From the NCBI RefSeq assembly GCF_039526245.1, contig NZ_BAAAIV010000012.1:186001-250000 (forward strand): a stretch of 64,000 nucleotides of DNA, given 5' to 3'. Origin of the DNA: Arthrobacter_H rhombi. Its GTDB lineage: Bacteria > Actinomycetota > Actinomycetes > Actinomycetales > Micrococcaceae. Both the position numbers and the translations under genes were made by a program. The notes beneath the pieces are model-generated. The model had not been told where the DNA came from and ran no database searches. It saw only the letters and a program-made list of their open reading frames with translations. Each line of letters opens with the position of its first letter. Position 1 is the first letter of the stretch. Of this stretch, positions 47,709-56,363 are shown piece after piece.

Positions 47709-50700
47709 GTGGCCAGCTCAAAACGTGACGGATTCGTCCACCTCCATACGCACACCGAATACTCCATGCTCGACGGCGCGGCGCGCCTGACGGACCTCTT
47801 CGAGGAGACCGAACGCCTGGGCATGCCGGCCCTGGCGACAACCGACCATGGGTACCTCTTCGGGGCCTTTGACTTCTGGAGCAAGGCCACCAACGCGGGG
47901 ATCAAGCCGATCATCGGCGTCGAAGCCTATGTCACCCCCGGGACGGCGCGCACCGACAAGACCCGCGTGCGCTGGGGAGAGCAGCACCAGAAACGCGACG
48001 ACATCTCCGGCGGCGGCGCCTACACGCACATGACGCTGCTCAGCCGCAACAACGAGGGGATGCGCAACCTCTTCCGGGCCTCCTCAATCGGTTCGCTGGA
48101 CTCGGTGTTCGGCAAATGGCCGCGGCTGGACCGTGAACTGCTCGAGGAATACAGCGGTGGGCTCATCGCCACCACCGGTTGCCCCTCCGGGGAGATCCAG
48201 ACCCGGCTGCGGCTGGGCCAGTATGAGGAGGCCAAGCAGGCCGCCAGCGAATACCGGGACATCTTCGGTGCGGAAAACTACTACTGCGAGCTGATGGACC
48301 ACGGGCTGGAGATCGAGCGCCGGGCCACGAAGGACCTGCTGCGCCTGTCCAAGGAACTGAACATCCCGCTGGTGGCCACCAACGACCTGCACTACACGCA
48401 CGAGCACGATGCCAAGGCCCACGAGGCCCTGTTGGCCATCCAGTCCGGCTCCACCCTGCTGGAGCCCAGCTACGACCAGGGCGGTTCGCGCTTCGCCTTC
48501 TCCGGGACCGGGTTCTACCTGAAGTCCCCGCAGGAGATGCGCACCCTCTTCGCGGAGTTCCCCGAGGCGTGCGACAACACCCTGGACATCGCCGAGCGGT
48601 GCGAGGTCTCCTTCAACACCGACGCGAACTACATGCCGAAGTTCCCGTGCCCGCCAGGGGAGGACGAGACCAGCTGGCTGGTCAAGGAGGTCGACGCCGG
48701 ACTGAAGTACCGCTACCCGAACGGCGTGCCGGACGCCTCCCGGAAGCAGGCGGACTATGAGCTGGGGATCATCACCAAGATGGGCTTCCCCGGCTACTTC
48801 CTGGTGGTGGCCGACTTCATCAACTGGTCCAAGGACAACGGCATCCGCGTCGGACCCGGCCGTGGCTCCGGCGCCGGTTCCATGGTGGCCTATGCCATGC
48901 GCATCACCGACCTTGACCCGCTCCAGCACGGGCTGATCTTCGAGCGGTTCCTGAACCCGGAACGCGTCTCCATGCCCGACTTCGACGTCGACTTCGATGA
49001 TCGGCGCCGCTCGGAGGTCATCAAGTACGTGACCGAGAAGTACGGCGACGAACGCGTCTCCATGATCGTCACCTACGGTTCGATCAAGACGAAGCAGGCG
49101 CTGAAGGATTCCGCCCGCGTGATGGGCCACCCCTTCAGCATGGGCGAGACGCTGACCAAGGCGCTTCCGCCGGCCGTCATGGCCAAGGACATCCCGTTGG
49201 CCGACATCGAGGACACCAAGGCCAAGCGCTACGCCGAGGCCGCCGATTTCCGCCAGCTGATCTCCAACGACCCCGAGGCAGCCAAGGTCTTCGAGACCGC
49301 CAAGGGCATCGAGGGCCTCAAGCGCCAGTGGGGCGTCCACGCGGCCGGGGTGATCATGTCCTCGGACCCGATCATCGACGTCGTGCCGATCATGCGCCGT
49401 TTCCAGGATGGACAGGTCATCACCCAGTTCGACTACCCGACCTGTGAGGGCCTGGGGCTGATCAAGATGGACTTCCTGGGGCTGCGTAACCTGACGATCA
49501 TTTCCGACGCCATCGAGAACATCAAGATCAACCGGGGCGAGGAGCTGGACCTGGAGCATCTGGCCGTCGATGACCGGGACTCCTACGATCTGCTGGCCCG
49601 GGGCGACACCCTCGGCGTGTTCCAGCTCGACGGCGGACCCATGCGTTCGCTGCTGCGTCTGATGCGCCCCGACAACTTCGAGGACATCTCGGCAGTCATC
49701 GCCCTGTACCGTCCGGGGCCCATGGGCGCGAATTCACACAACAACTATGCGCTGCGCAAGAACGGGCTGCAGGACATCACCCCGATCCACCCGCAGCTGG
49801 AGGAACCGCTCGCGGAGATCCTGAACACCACCTATGGGCTGATCGTGTACCAGGAGCAGGTCATGGCCATCGCGCAGAAGGTCGCCGGCTACTCGCTGGG
49901 CCAGGCCGACATCCTGCGCCGCGCGATGGGCAAGAAGAAGAAGGCCGAGCTAGACAAGCAGTACGCCGGCTTCCACCAGGGCATGCTGGACAACGGGTTC
50001 TCCGAGGCGGCGGTGAAATCCCTGTGGGACATCCTCCTGCCCTTCTCCGACTACGCCTTCAACAAGGCGCACTCCGCTGCCTACGGACTCGTCTCCTACT
50101 GGACGGCCTACCTCAAGGCCCACTACCCGGCCGAATACATGGCAGCACTGCTCACCAGCGTCGGCGATGACAAGGACAAATCCGCGCTCTACCTCAATGA
50201 ATGCCGGCACATGGGCATCACCGTGCTGCCACCTGACGTCAACTCGTCCCAGCTGAACTTCACCCCGGTGGGCGATGACATCCGCTTCGGCATGGGTGCC
50301 ATCCGCAACGTCGGCGCCAACGTGGTCAACGCGATGGTCGAGGCCCGGAACGAAAAGGGGAACTTCGAGTCCTTCAGCGACTACCTGCAGAAGGTCCCCG
50401 CGGTTGTCTGCAACAAGCGCACCATCGAATCGCTGGTCAAGGCCGGCGCCTTCGACGAGATGGGGCACCCGCGCCGGGCGTTGGCCATGATCCACGAGGA
50501 GGCAGTCGACTCGGTCATCGTGCTCAAGCGCAACGAGGCGGCCAACCAGTTCGACCTCTTCAGCGCCATGGACGACCCGACAGCCGGTGCCGGGCTGGCC
50601 ATTGAGGTGCCGGACCTGCCCGAGTGGGAGAAGAAGGACAAGCTCTCCTTCGAACGCGACATGCTGGGCCTCTATGTCTCGGACCACCCGCTGAAGGGGT

Positions 50701-51272
50701 TGGGCAGCCTGCTGGAACAGCATGCCGACCTCTCCATCACCCAGGTCCTTTCCGAGGACGGACCGCGCGACGGGCAGATCGTCACGATCTCGGGGATGAT
50801 CACCTCCCTGCAGCGCCGCATCGCCAAGAACAGCGGGAACCCGTACGCCCGCTGCGAGGTCGAGGACCTGGGCGGCTCGATGGAGGTCATGTTCTTCGGC
50901 CAGGCCTACGGCCCCATCGCCAGCGTGCTGGCCGAGGACCTGATCGTCGTGGTCAAGGGGCGGCTCCAGCGCCGCGACGACGGCGCGGTTTCGCTCAACG
51001 CCCAGGAACTGACCATCCCGGAAATCAGCGAGGACGGCCTCGCCGGCCCGGTGGTCATCTCCATGCCGGCCCACAAGGCCACCGAAGCGGTGGTCTCCCA
51101 ATTGGGCGAGGTCCTGCAAACCCACTCGGGCAACACCGAGGTGCGGGTCAAGCTCTCCGGAACGCGGAGCGTCGAGCTGATGCGCCTGGGCATTGAATTC
51201 CGGGTCAACCCGAACCCGGCACTGTTCGGGGACCTCAAGGTGCTCCTCGGGCCGGCCTGCCTGGACATCTGA
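47709..51272 (+). CDS. dnaE: DNA polymerase III alpha subunit
   Basis: Replicative polymerase of 1187 residues, DnaE1 type. The N-terminal PHP domain (FVHLHTHTEYSMLDG, TDHGYLFGAFDF) probably supplies proofreading exonuclease activity, as in mycobacteria. The C-family palm has GPGRGSGAGSMVAYA and PDFDVDFDD (residues 423-431) with catalytic aspartates, followed by thumb and fingers (WGVHAAGVIMS, FNKAHSAAYGLVSYWTAYLKAHYP), a helix-hairpin-helix region, and an OB fold near the C-terminus (VTISGMITSLQRRIAKN). A clamp-binding motif is expected before the OB fold but was not pinned down. Confidence 0.96.
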   Translation: MASSKRDGFVHLHTHTEYSMLDGAARLTDLFEETERLGMPALATTDHGYLFGAFDFWSKATNAGIKPIIGVEAYVTPGTARTDKTRVRWGEQHQKRDDISGGGAYTHMTLLSRNNEGMRNLFRASSIGSLDSVFGKWPRLDRELLEEYSGGLIATTGCPSGEIQTRLRLGQYEEAKQAASEYRDIFGAENYYCELMDHGLEIERRATKDLLRLSKELNIPLVATNDLHYTHEHDAKAHEALLAIQSGSTLLEPSYDQGGSRFAFSGTGFYLKSPQEMRTLFAEFPEACDNTLDIAERCEVSFNTDANYMPKFPCPPGEDETSWLVKEVDAGLKYRYPNGVPDASRKQADYELGIITKMGFPGYFLVVADFINWSKDNGIRVGPGRGSGAGSMVAYAMRITDLDPLQHGLIFERFLNPERVSMPDFDVDFDDRRRSEVIKYVTEKYGDERVSMIVTYGSIKTKQALKDSARVMGHPFSMGETLTKALPPAVMAKDIPLADIEDTKAKRYAEAADFRQLISNDPEAAKVFETAKGIEGLKRQWGVHAAGVIMSSDPIIDVVPIMRRFQDGQVITQFDYPTCEGLGLIKMDFLGLRNLTIISDAIENIKINRGEELDLEHLAVDDRDSYDLLARGDTLGVFQLDGGPMRSLLRLMRPDNFEDISAVIALYRPGPMGANSHNNYALRKNGLQDITPIHPQLEEPLAEILNTTYGLIVYQEQVMAIAQKVAGYSLGQADILRRAMGKKKKAELDKQYAGFHQGMLDNGFSEAAVKSLWDILLPFSDYAFNKAHSAAYGLVSYWTAYLKAHYPAEYMAALLTSVGDDKDKSALYLNECRHMGITVLPPDVNSSQLNFTPVGDDIRFGMGAIRNVGANVVNAMVEARNEKGNFESFSDYLQKVPAVVCNKRTIESLVKAGAFDEMGHPRRALAMIHEEAVDSVIVLKRNEAANQFDLFSAMDDPTAGAGLAIEVPDLPEWEKKDKLSFERDMLGLYVSDHPLKGLGSLLEQHADLSITQVLSEDGPRDGQIVTISGMITSLQRRIAKNSGNPYARCEVEDLGGSMEVMFFGQAYGPIASVLAEDLIVVVKGRLQRRDDGAVSLNAQELTIPEISEDGLAGPVVISMPAHKATEAVVSQLGEVLQTHSGNTEVRVKLSGTRSVELMRLGIEFRVNPNPALFGDLKVLLGPACLDI

Positions 51273-51318
51273 GCGGCCCGGGCCGTCGCAACAGTCTGCG
51301 GTCCGGGCGGCCGCGTCG

Positions 51319-51324
51319 TAAACT
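51319..51324 (+). promoter_or_regulatory. -10 box for leaderless hisD
   Basis: TAAACT ends exactly 6 bases before the hisD GTG, again without a Shine-Dalgarno sequence. Confidence 0.5.
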
Positions 51325-51330
51325 TGGACG

Positions 51331-52695
51331 GTGACGAATCCAGCCAACGCCCCGGAATCCTTCAGCGCCCTGCGCACCATCGACTTGCGCGGAACCGCCC
51401 TGGGCCATGCCGCCCTGAAGGCCGCGCTGCCACGGCCCGAGAACGACAGCGCGTCGGCCGCCGAAACGGTCCAGCAGATCATCGGCGACGTGCGCACCCG
51501 CGGATTTCCGGCCTTGGCCGAATTGGCGCACCGCTTCGACGGCGTGGAACAGAGCACCACACGGGTGCCCGCCGAGTCGATGCGCCGGGCACTGGAGAAC
51601 CTTGACCCCACCGTGCGCCGGGCGTTGGAGGAATCGATCCGCCGGGCCACCCGCTTCGCCGCAGCGCAGGTCCCGGCGCCGGCGTCGGTGGACTTCGGCG
51701 ACGGTGCGACGGTGACCCAACGATGGGAGCCGGTCCGCCGGGTGGGCCTCTACGTCCCGGGCGGTTTGGCCGTCTATCCGAGCTCGGTCATCATGAACGT
51801 CGTGCCTGCCCTGGCAGCCGGGGTGGGATCCATCGCCCTGGCTTCGCCGCCGCAGCGTGAATTCGGCGGGCTGCCCCACCCCACGATCCTCGCCGCCGCT
51901 GAGCTGCTGGGCATCACCGAGGTCCACGCCATGGGCGGAGCCCAGGCGATCGCCGCCTTCGCCTATGGGATCGAGGCGCCTGCTGCCCCAGGTCCTGCCG
52001 GGATCGAGCCCGTGGACGTCATCACCGGACCCGGCAATGTCTTCGTGGCCACCGCCAAGCGGCTGGTCAAGGGGGCCGTGGGAATCGACGCGGAAGCGGG
52101 ACCCACGGAGATCGCGATCCTGGCCGACGCCGACGCCACTGCGCGTTACGTGGCGGCAGACATGATCAGCCAGGCCGAACACGACCCCAACGCGGCGGCG
52201 GTCCTGGTCACCGATTCCGTCGATCTGGCGGACGCCGTCCGTGGTGAACTGGAACTCCAAACCCGGACGACCAAGCACGCGGACCGCGTCATGGCCGCCC
52301 TATCGGGCCGCCAGTCGGCGGTCATCCTGGTTGACGACCTCGAGGCCGGACTACGGGTCTGCAACGCGTACGCCGCGGAACATCTGGAGATCCTGACCGC
52401 CGAACCGGCCGCCGTGGCCGCCCGGGTCACCGCCGCCGGAGCGGTCTTCGTCGGCGAGCACAGTCCCGTGTCCCTCGGCGACTACAGCGCCGGTTCCAAC
52501 CACGTGCTGCCCACCAGCGGAACTGCGGCTTTCGCCTCGGGCCTGAACGTGCTGACTTTCCTGAAGGCCATCCAGGTCATCGAATATCCCGCGGCAGCCC
52601 TGCGCGAGGTCGGCAGCCACGTCATCGCCTTGGCCGATGCCGAGGACCTGCCGGCGCACGGCGACGCGGTCAAGCAGCGACTCGAACGCGGTTAG
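51331..52695 (+). CDS. hisD: histidinol dehydrogenase
   Basis: Zinc enzyme for the last two steps of histidine synthesis, oxidising L-histidinol to L-histidine with two NAD. The 454-residue protein has the family signatures YVPGGLAVYPSSVIMNVVPA, GGAQAIAAFAYG, DVITGPGNVFVATAKRLVKG, EAGPTEIAILAD, ISQAEHDPNAAAVL and AGSNHVLPTSGTA with zinc-binding histidines. GTG 51331 fits the leaderless promoter. In Micrococcales hisD is often the first gene of a his operon; here nrdR follows and no other his gene is in the window. Confidence 0.95.
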   Translation: MTNPANAPESFSALRTIDLRGTALGHAALKAALPRPENDSASAAETVQQIIGDVRTRGFPALAELAHRFDGVEQSTTRVPAESMRRALENLDPTVRRALEESIRRATRFAAAQVPAPASVDFGDGATVTQRWEPVRRVGLYVPGGLAVYPSSVIMNVVPALAAGVGSIALASPPQREFGGLPHPTILAAAELLGITEVHAMGGAQAIAAFAYGIEAPAAPGPAGIEPVDVITGPGNVFVATAKRLVKGAVGIDAEAGPTEIAILADADATARYVAADMISQAEHDPNAAAVLVTDSVDLADAVRGELELQTRTTKHADRVMAALSGRQSAVILVDDLEAGLRVCNAYAAEHLEILTAEPAAVAARVTAAGAVFVGEHSPVSLGDYSAGSNHVLPTSGTAAFASGLNVLTFLKAIQVIEYPAAALREVGSHVIALADAEDLPAHGDAVKQRLERG

Positions 52696-52771
52696 GCCGG
52701 GGGAGCGGCGGGGGACCGACGTGTCGAACATGACATGATGGTTCAGCCGATACGGCATATTTGACGGCGGT

Positions 52772-52787
52772 GCGGGCCTCGGCCCGC
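52772..52787 (+). promoter_or_regulatory. hairpin in the nrdR upstream region
   Basis: A 7-bp GC stem (GCGGGCC/GGCCCGC) with a two-base TC centre lies 28 bases before the nrdR start. It may end hisD transcripts. No NrdR box was recognised in this gap. Confidence 0.3.
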
Positions 52788-52815
52788 CCCACGACCACGG
52801 AAAGGGATGGAGCCC

Positions 52816-53307
52816 ATGCGTTGTCCATTTTGCAGGAACTCCGACTCCCGGGTCGTCGACAGCCGCCTGACGGAGGATGGCTCGTCCATTCGCCGGCGCC
52901 GGCTCTGCAGCTCCTGCGAACGCCGCTTCACCACGTTGGAGACCACGAGCCTGAACGTCGTCAAGCGCTCGGGCGTCGCCGAGCCCTTTAACCGGGCGAA
53001 GGTCATTTCCGGTGTGGGCAAGGCCTGCCAGGGCCGACCCGTCACCGATGACGACCTGGCGTTGCTCGCCCAGGAGGTCGAGGAAACCGTCCGGGCATCG
53101 GGCGCCGCGGAGATCAACGCGAATGATGTCGGCCTGGCCATCCTGCGCCCCCTGCAGAACCTGGACCAGGTCGCCTACCTGCGCTTCGCCAGCGTCTACC
53201 AGGGGTTCGACTCGTTGGAGGATTTCGAGACGGCCATCGACAAGCTGCGCAACGAGGGCAAGGGTGCCCCGGATGCCAGCCACCAGCGGCCGTTGACCGC
53301 CGGCTAG
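52816..53307 (+). CDS. nrdR: ribonucleotide reductase repressor NrdR
   Basis: ATP/dATP-sensing repressor of ribonucleotide reductase genes. The 163-residue protein has a zinc ribbon (C3, C6, C31, C34) with the DNA-contacting SRLTEDGSSIRRRR segment, and an ATP-cone domain (VVKRSGVAEPFNRAKVISGV to VAYLRFASVYQGF). GGAG lies just before ATG 52816; the ATG at 52807 adds three residues and has worse spacing. No nrd structural genes are in the window. Confidence 0.95.
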   Translation: MRCPFCRNSDSRVVDSRLTEDGSSIRRRRLCSSCERRFTTLETTSLNVVKRSGVAEPFNRAKVISGVGKACQGRPVTDDDLALLAQEVEETVRASGAAEINANDVGLAILRPLQNLDQVAYLRFASVYQGFDSLEDFETAIDKLRNEGKGAPDASHQRPLTAG

Positions 53308-53315
53308 GGCTGCCC

Positions 53316-53340
53316 CGGCCGCCTGCCCCGCCGGCGGCCG
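53316..53340. terminator. hairpin between convergent nrdR and ppgK
   Basis: Perfect 8-bp arms (53316-53323 with 53333-53340) and a 9-base loop lie between the two stops. No T-tract on either side. Confidence 0.4.
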
Positions 53341-53346
53341 CGCTCA

Positions 53347-54153
53347 TTACTTGCGCAGGCCGAAGTGGATGGCCGCCTGCAAGGCGCCGCCGACGATCCC
53401 CGCATTGTTCTTCAACGCCGCCGGTTTGATCGGCGTGCGCAGGTCCAGCTGGGGCAGGAAGTCCTCGGAGCGCTTGGAGATCCCGCCGCCGACCACGAAC
53501 AGCCGCGGGGAGAAGAGGAACTCGACGTGGGAGAAATAGCGTTGCAGGCGCACCGCGTAGTCATCCCACGCCAGGTCCTCGCGTTCCCGCGCCGAGGCAG
53601 AGGCCCGGGATTCGGCGTCGTGCCCATCGATCTCCAAATGGCCCAACTCCAGGTTCGGGACCAGGATGCCGTCGTGGATCAGCGCCGAGCCGATGCCGGT
53701 GCCCAGGGTGATGACCAGTACCGTCCCCTCGACTCCTTCGCCGGCGCCGTAGCGCACCTCCGCGAGGCCGGCGGCATCGGCGTCGTTCATCACCTGGACG
53801 GGGCGGTGCAGCGCGTCGGTGAAGAGCGTATCCACGTCGGTATCGATCCATGACTTGTCGACGTTGGCCGCCGAGAGGGCAATGCCCTCGTGGATGATCG
53901 CCGGGAAGGTGATGCCCACCGGGGCGTCGGCGTCCGGGGCGCCGTCCCGCGCACCGAGCTCGGCGACGATCTGTGCGACGACCTCGGCCACGGCCTGCGG
54001 GGTGGAGGGCTTCGGCGTGTCGATCCGGTACCGGTCGCCGATCAGCTTGCCCTTCTTCAGGTCGACGATGCCGCCCTTGATGCCGGTGCCGCCGATGTCC
54101 AGGCCGATGGCGGTGGAGATCTTGTTCTTCTTGCTCTTCTCGTCCTTCGACAT
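53347..54153 (-). CDS. ppgK: polyphosphate glucokinase
   Basis: Phosphorylates glucose using inorganic polyphosphate (and usually ATP), a typical actinobacterial enzyme. The 268-residue ROK-family protein has the phosphate-binding loop LDIGGTGIKGGIVD, catalytic Asp in VMNDADAAG, the second phosphate loop VLVITLGTGIGSALI, and ELGHLEIDG. The lysine-rich N-terminus (MSKDEKSKKNK) is unusual but short. GGAGCCCCC precedes the ATG at 54153. map lies 41 bp upstream on the same strand, so the two may share a transcript. Confidence 0.92.
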   Translation of the reverse strand: MSKDEKSKKNKISTAIGLDIGGTGIKGGIVDLKKGKLIGDRYRIDTPKPSTPQAVAEVVAQIVAELGARDGAPDADAPVGITFPAIIHEGIALSAANVDKSWIDTDVDTLFTDALHRPVQVMNDADAAGLAEVRYGAGEGVEGTVLVITLGTGIGSALIHDGILVPNLELGHLEIDGHDAESRASASAREREDLAWDDYAVRLQRYFSHVEFLFSPRLFVVGGGISKRSEDFLPQLDLRTPIKPAALKNNAGIVGGALQAAIHFGLRK

Positions 54154-54194
54154 GGGGGCTCCTCAGCGGATGGGTGGGTCGGTAGGGGCGGCCG

Positions 54195-55070
54195 TCAGGC
54201 CAGGGTCAGGATCTCGGCGCCGGAATCGGTCACCAGCAGGGTGTGCTCGAACTGGGCGGTGCGGCTGCGGTCGCGGGTCACTGCGGTCCAGCCGTCGTCC
54301 CACATGTCCCAGTCGATGCCGCCGAGGGTGAGCATCGGCTCGATGGTGAAGACCATCCCGGGTTCGATGACGCGCGAGTACGCCGGTGCCGCATCGTAGT
54401 GCGGGATGATCAGCCCGGTGTGGAAGGCCTCGCCGACGCCGTGGCCGGTGAAGTCCCGGACCACCCCGTACCCGAAGCGTTTGGCGTAGGCGGAGATGGT
54501 GCGTCCGATGACGTTGATCTCCCGCCCCGGCATGACCGCCTTGATGGCCCGGCGCAGGGACTCCTGGGTGCGTTCGACCAGCAGGCGGGAATCCTCGTCG
54601 ACGTCCCCGGCCAGGAACGTTGCGTTCGTGTCGCCGTGGACCTGCCCGATGTAGGCGGTGATGTCGATGTTCACGATGTCCCCGTCCTGCACCACCGTGG
54701 TGTCGGGGATGCCGTGGCAGATGACCTCGTTGATCGAGGTGCACAACGACTTGGTGAAGCCGCGGTAGCCCAAGGTTGAGGGGTAGGCGCCGTGGGCGAT
54801 GAGGTAATCGTGCCCGATGCGGTCCAGCTCGTCGGTGGTCACTCCCGGCACCACCGCCTCGCCCACCAGGGCCAACGCCTCGGCGGCGATCTTGGAGGCA
54901 TGGCGGATGCGTTCAAGCGTCTCGGGGGACTTCACTTCCGAGCCCTCGAACTTCGCGGGGGCCGGCTTGCCCACGTATTCGGGGCGTTCGATCGAGGCGG
55001 GGACCCGGCGCATCGGCGTGGGGGTTCCGGGGACAAGGTTTCCCAGGGGGGCTGTTGACGTGCGTGGCAT
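54195..55070 (-). CDS. map: methionine aminopeptidase
   Basis: Removes the initiator methionine from nascent proteins. The 291-residue product is a type I enzyme with an N-terminal extension of about 40 proline-rich residues as in other actinobacterial MetAPs; a PxxP-like segment (PGTPTPMRRVPASIERPEYVG) is visible. Metal ligands lie in DGDIVNIDITAYIGQVHGD, GHGVGEAFH, EPGMVFTIEP and the final glutamate of AQFEHTLLV. The start at 55070 is set by a -10 box 7 bases upstream; a longer frame begins at 55127 but is unlikely. Confidence 0.93.
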   Translation of the reverse strand: MPRTSTAPLGNLVPGTPTPMRRVPASIERPEYVGKPAPAKFEGSEVKSPETLERIRHASKIAAEALALVGEAVVPGVTTDELDRIGHDYLIAHGAYPSTLGYRGFTKSLCTSINEVICHGIPDTTVVQDGDIVNIDITAYIGQVHGDTNATFLAGDVDEDSRLLVERTQESLRRAIKAVMPGREINVIGRTISAYAKRFGYGVVRDFTGHGVGEAFHTGLIIPHYDAAPAYSRVIEPGMVFTIEPMLTLGGIDWDMWDDGWTAVTRDRSRTAQFEHTLLVTDSGAEILTLA

Positions 55071-55077
55071 GTCATCG

Positions 55078-55083
55078 ATCCTA
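55078..55083 (-). promoter_or_regulatory. -10 box for leaderless map
   Basis: On the minus strand TAGGAT ends 7 bases before the map ATG. GGAT within it could also act as a ribosome binding site if transcription began earlier. Confidence 0.4.
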
Positions 55084-55168
55084 TCGCCATCCGAATGCGC
55101 CGGAGTATGGTGGGCTGGCAGCGACACGCCCCGCGATCCCCGCGGGCCTGCACACCCGAAGGAGCACG

Positions 55169-55357
55169 ATGAGCGACGGCAGCGAAACCACCGGCGGCGA
55201 TTTCTGGTTCAACGTCAACACGAAGCAGGTCGAATCCGGCCCCCAGTCGGACTGGTCGCAGCTGCTGGGCCCCTACAACACGCGTGAGGAAGCCCAGGGC
55301 GCGCTGGCCCAGGTGGAGCGCAACAACGAGTCCTGGGAGGACGACGACGGCGCCTGA
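55169..55357 (+). CDS. small SPOR-domain-like protein
   Basis: A 62-residue protein (acidic, no signal peptide) with the pattern FWFNVNTKQVESGPQSDW, LLGPYNTREEAQGALAQVERNNESW. Small proteins of this form are widespread in Micrococcales and are annotated as SPOR-domain proteins, though the peptidoglycan-binding SPOR fold would be incomplete at this length and the protein appears cytoplasmic. AAGGAG lies 4-5 bases before ATG 55169. It lies between the divergent map and the convergent panB; function unknown. Confidence 0.75.
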   Translation: MSDGSETTGGDFWFNVNTKQVESGPQSDWSQLLGPYNTREEAQGALAQVERNNESWEDDDGA

Positions 55358-55360
55358 GCC

Positions 55361-55375
55361 GGTGCCCGGGGCACC
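55361..55375. terminator. short hairpin between convergent genes
   Basis: GGTGCCC and GGGCACC surround a single G, in the 24-bp gap between the SPOR-like gene and panB. No T-tract; terminator function for both strands is plausible. Confidence 0.4.
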
Positions 55376-55381
55376 TGCTGG

Positions 55382-56236
55382 CTAGAACCCGTGTTCGTCG
55401 GCGGGGAACGTGCCCTCCACGACGTCGCGGTGGTACTCCGCCGCGGCCTGGCCCATGACCTGACGCAGGTCGGCATATTTCTTCACAAAACGCGGCAGCT
55501 TGCCCGGGTTCAGGCCCATCATGTCCTGCCACACCAGCACCTGCCCGGTGGTGGCCGCACCGGCCCCGATGCCGATGGTGGGCACGGTCAGGGCGGCCTC
55601 CACCGCGGCCGCGACATCGGCCGGCACCATTTCCAGCAGCACGCAGAACGCGCCTGCTGCCTCCAGGGCCAGCGCATCCTCGACGAGCCGCGCCGCGGCA
55701 TCCCCACGGCCCTGCACCTTGTAGCCGCCGAGGGCGTGTTCGGCCTGCGGGGTGAACCCGATGTGTGCCATGACCGGGATGCCGGCGTCCACCACGGCGC
55801 GGACGTGGTCGGCACGGCGTGCGGTGCCCTCCATCTTCACTGCGTGGATGCCCGTGTGCTTCATCAACCACACCGACGATTCCACGGCCAGCTGCGGCGA
55901 GGCCTCGAAACTTCCGAACGGCAGATCGCAGACCACCAGGCTGCGCTTGGCCCCGGCGGTGACGGATCGGGCGAAGACGCCCATCTCCTCGAGCGTGATC
56001 GGCAGCGTCGTGGCGTGGCCCATCACGTTGTTGGCCGCGGAGTCGCCCACCAGCAGGACCTCGATGCCCGCCTCCTCGAAAATGGAGGCAGCGTACTGGT
56101 CATAGGCGGTCAGCATCGCGAACCGCCGGCCCTCGGCTTTCGCCTGGGCCAGGTGGCCGATGCGGATCCGCCCGGCAGGACGTGGCGCCGACGTGGGCTG
56201 GCCGGAGGCATAGGGGGCAGGCTGTTCGTGCGACAT
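55382..56236 (-). CDS. panB: ketopantoate hydroxymethyltransferase
   Basis: First committed step of pantothenate synthesis: transfers a hydroxymethyl group from 5,10-methylenetetrahydrofolate to 2-oxoisovalerate. The 284-residue TIM-barrel protein has the Mg-binding and substrate motifs MLTAYDQYAA, LLVGDSAANNVMGH, AVKMEGTARRA, AHIGFTPQ and PTIGIGAGAATTGQVLVWQDM. The start at 56236 has GAGGG upstream and a TATCCT box 7 bases before ATG. A short leading segment (about 25 residues) is not conserved. panC and panD are not in the window. Confidence 0.94.
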   Translation of the reverse strand: MSHEQPAPYASGQPTSAPRPAGRIRIGHLAQAKAEGRRFAMLTAYDQYAASIFEEAGIEVLLVGDSAANNVMGHATTLPITLEEMGVFARSVTAGAKRSLVVCDLPFGSFEASPQLAVESSVWLMKHTGIHAVKMEGTARRADHVRAVVDAGIPVMAHIGFTPQAEHALGGYKVQGRGDAAARLVEDALALEAAGAFCVLLEMVPADVAAAVEAALTVPTIGIGAGAATTGQVLVWQDMMGLNPGKLPRFVKKYADLRQVMGQAAAEYHRDVVEGTFPADEHGF

Positions 56237-56294
56237 GTCCCTCAGGATACGGCACCGGTTGGACCCGGACACCCGGTTGACTACGGTTTCCGAG

Positions 56295-56300
56295 TAGAGT
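56295..56300 (+). promoter_or_regulatory. candidate glnA2 -10 box
   Basis: TAGAGT gives a predicted start near 56307 and a leader of about 57 bases. TTGACT lies at 56277-56282, but the 12-bp spacing is too short for a standard promoter. Confidence 0.35.
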
Positions 56301-56363
56301 TGGCGACGGTGGGACGGCCCGCAACCACCGCAGCAATCGCCGGATCAGACGAGGAGCCAGCCC

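Noticed and set aside
53308..53346. Strong bidirectional terminator
   Set aside because: A GC stem exists but no T-tract on either strand, so it is listed only as a weak hairpin.
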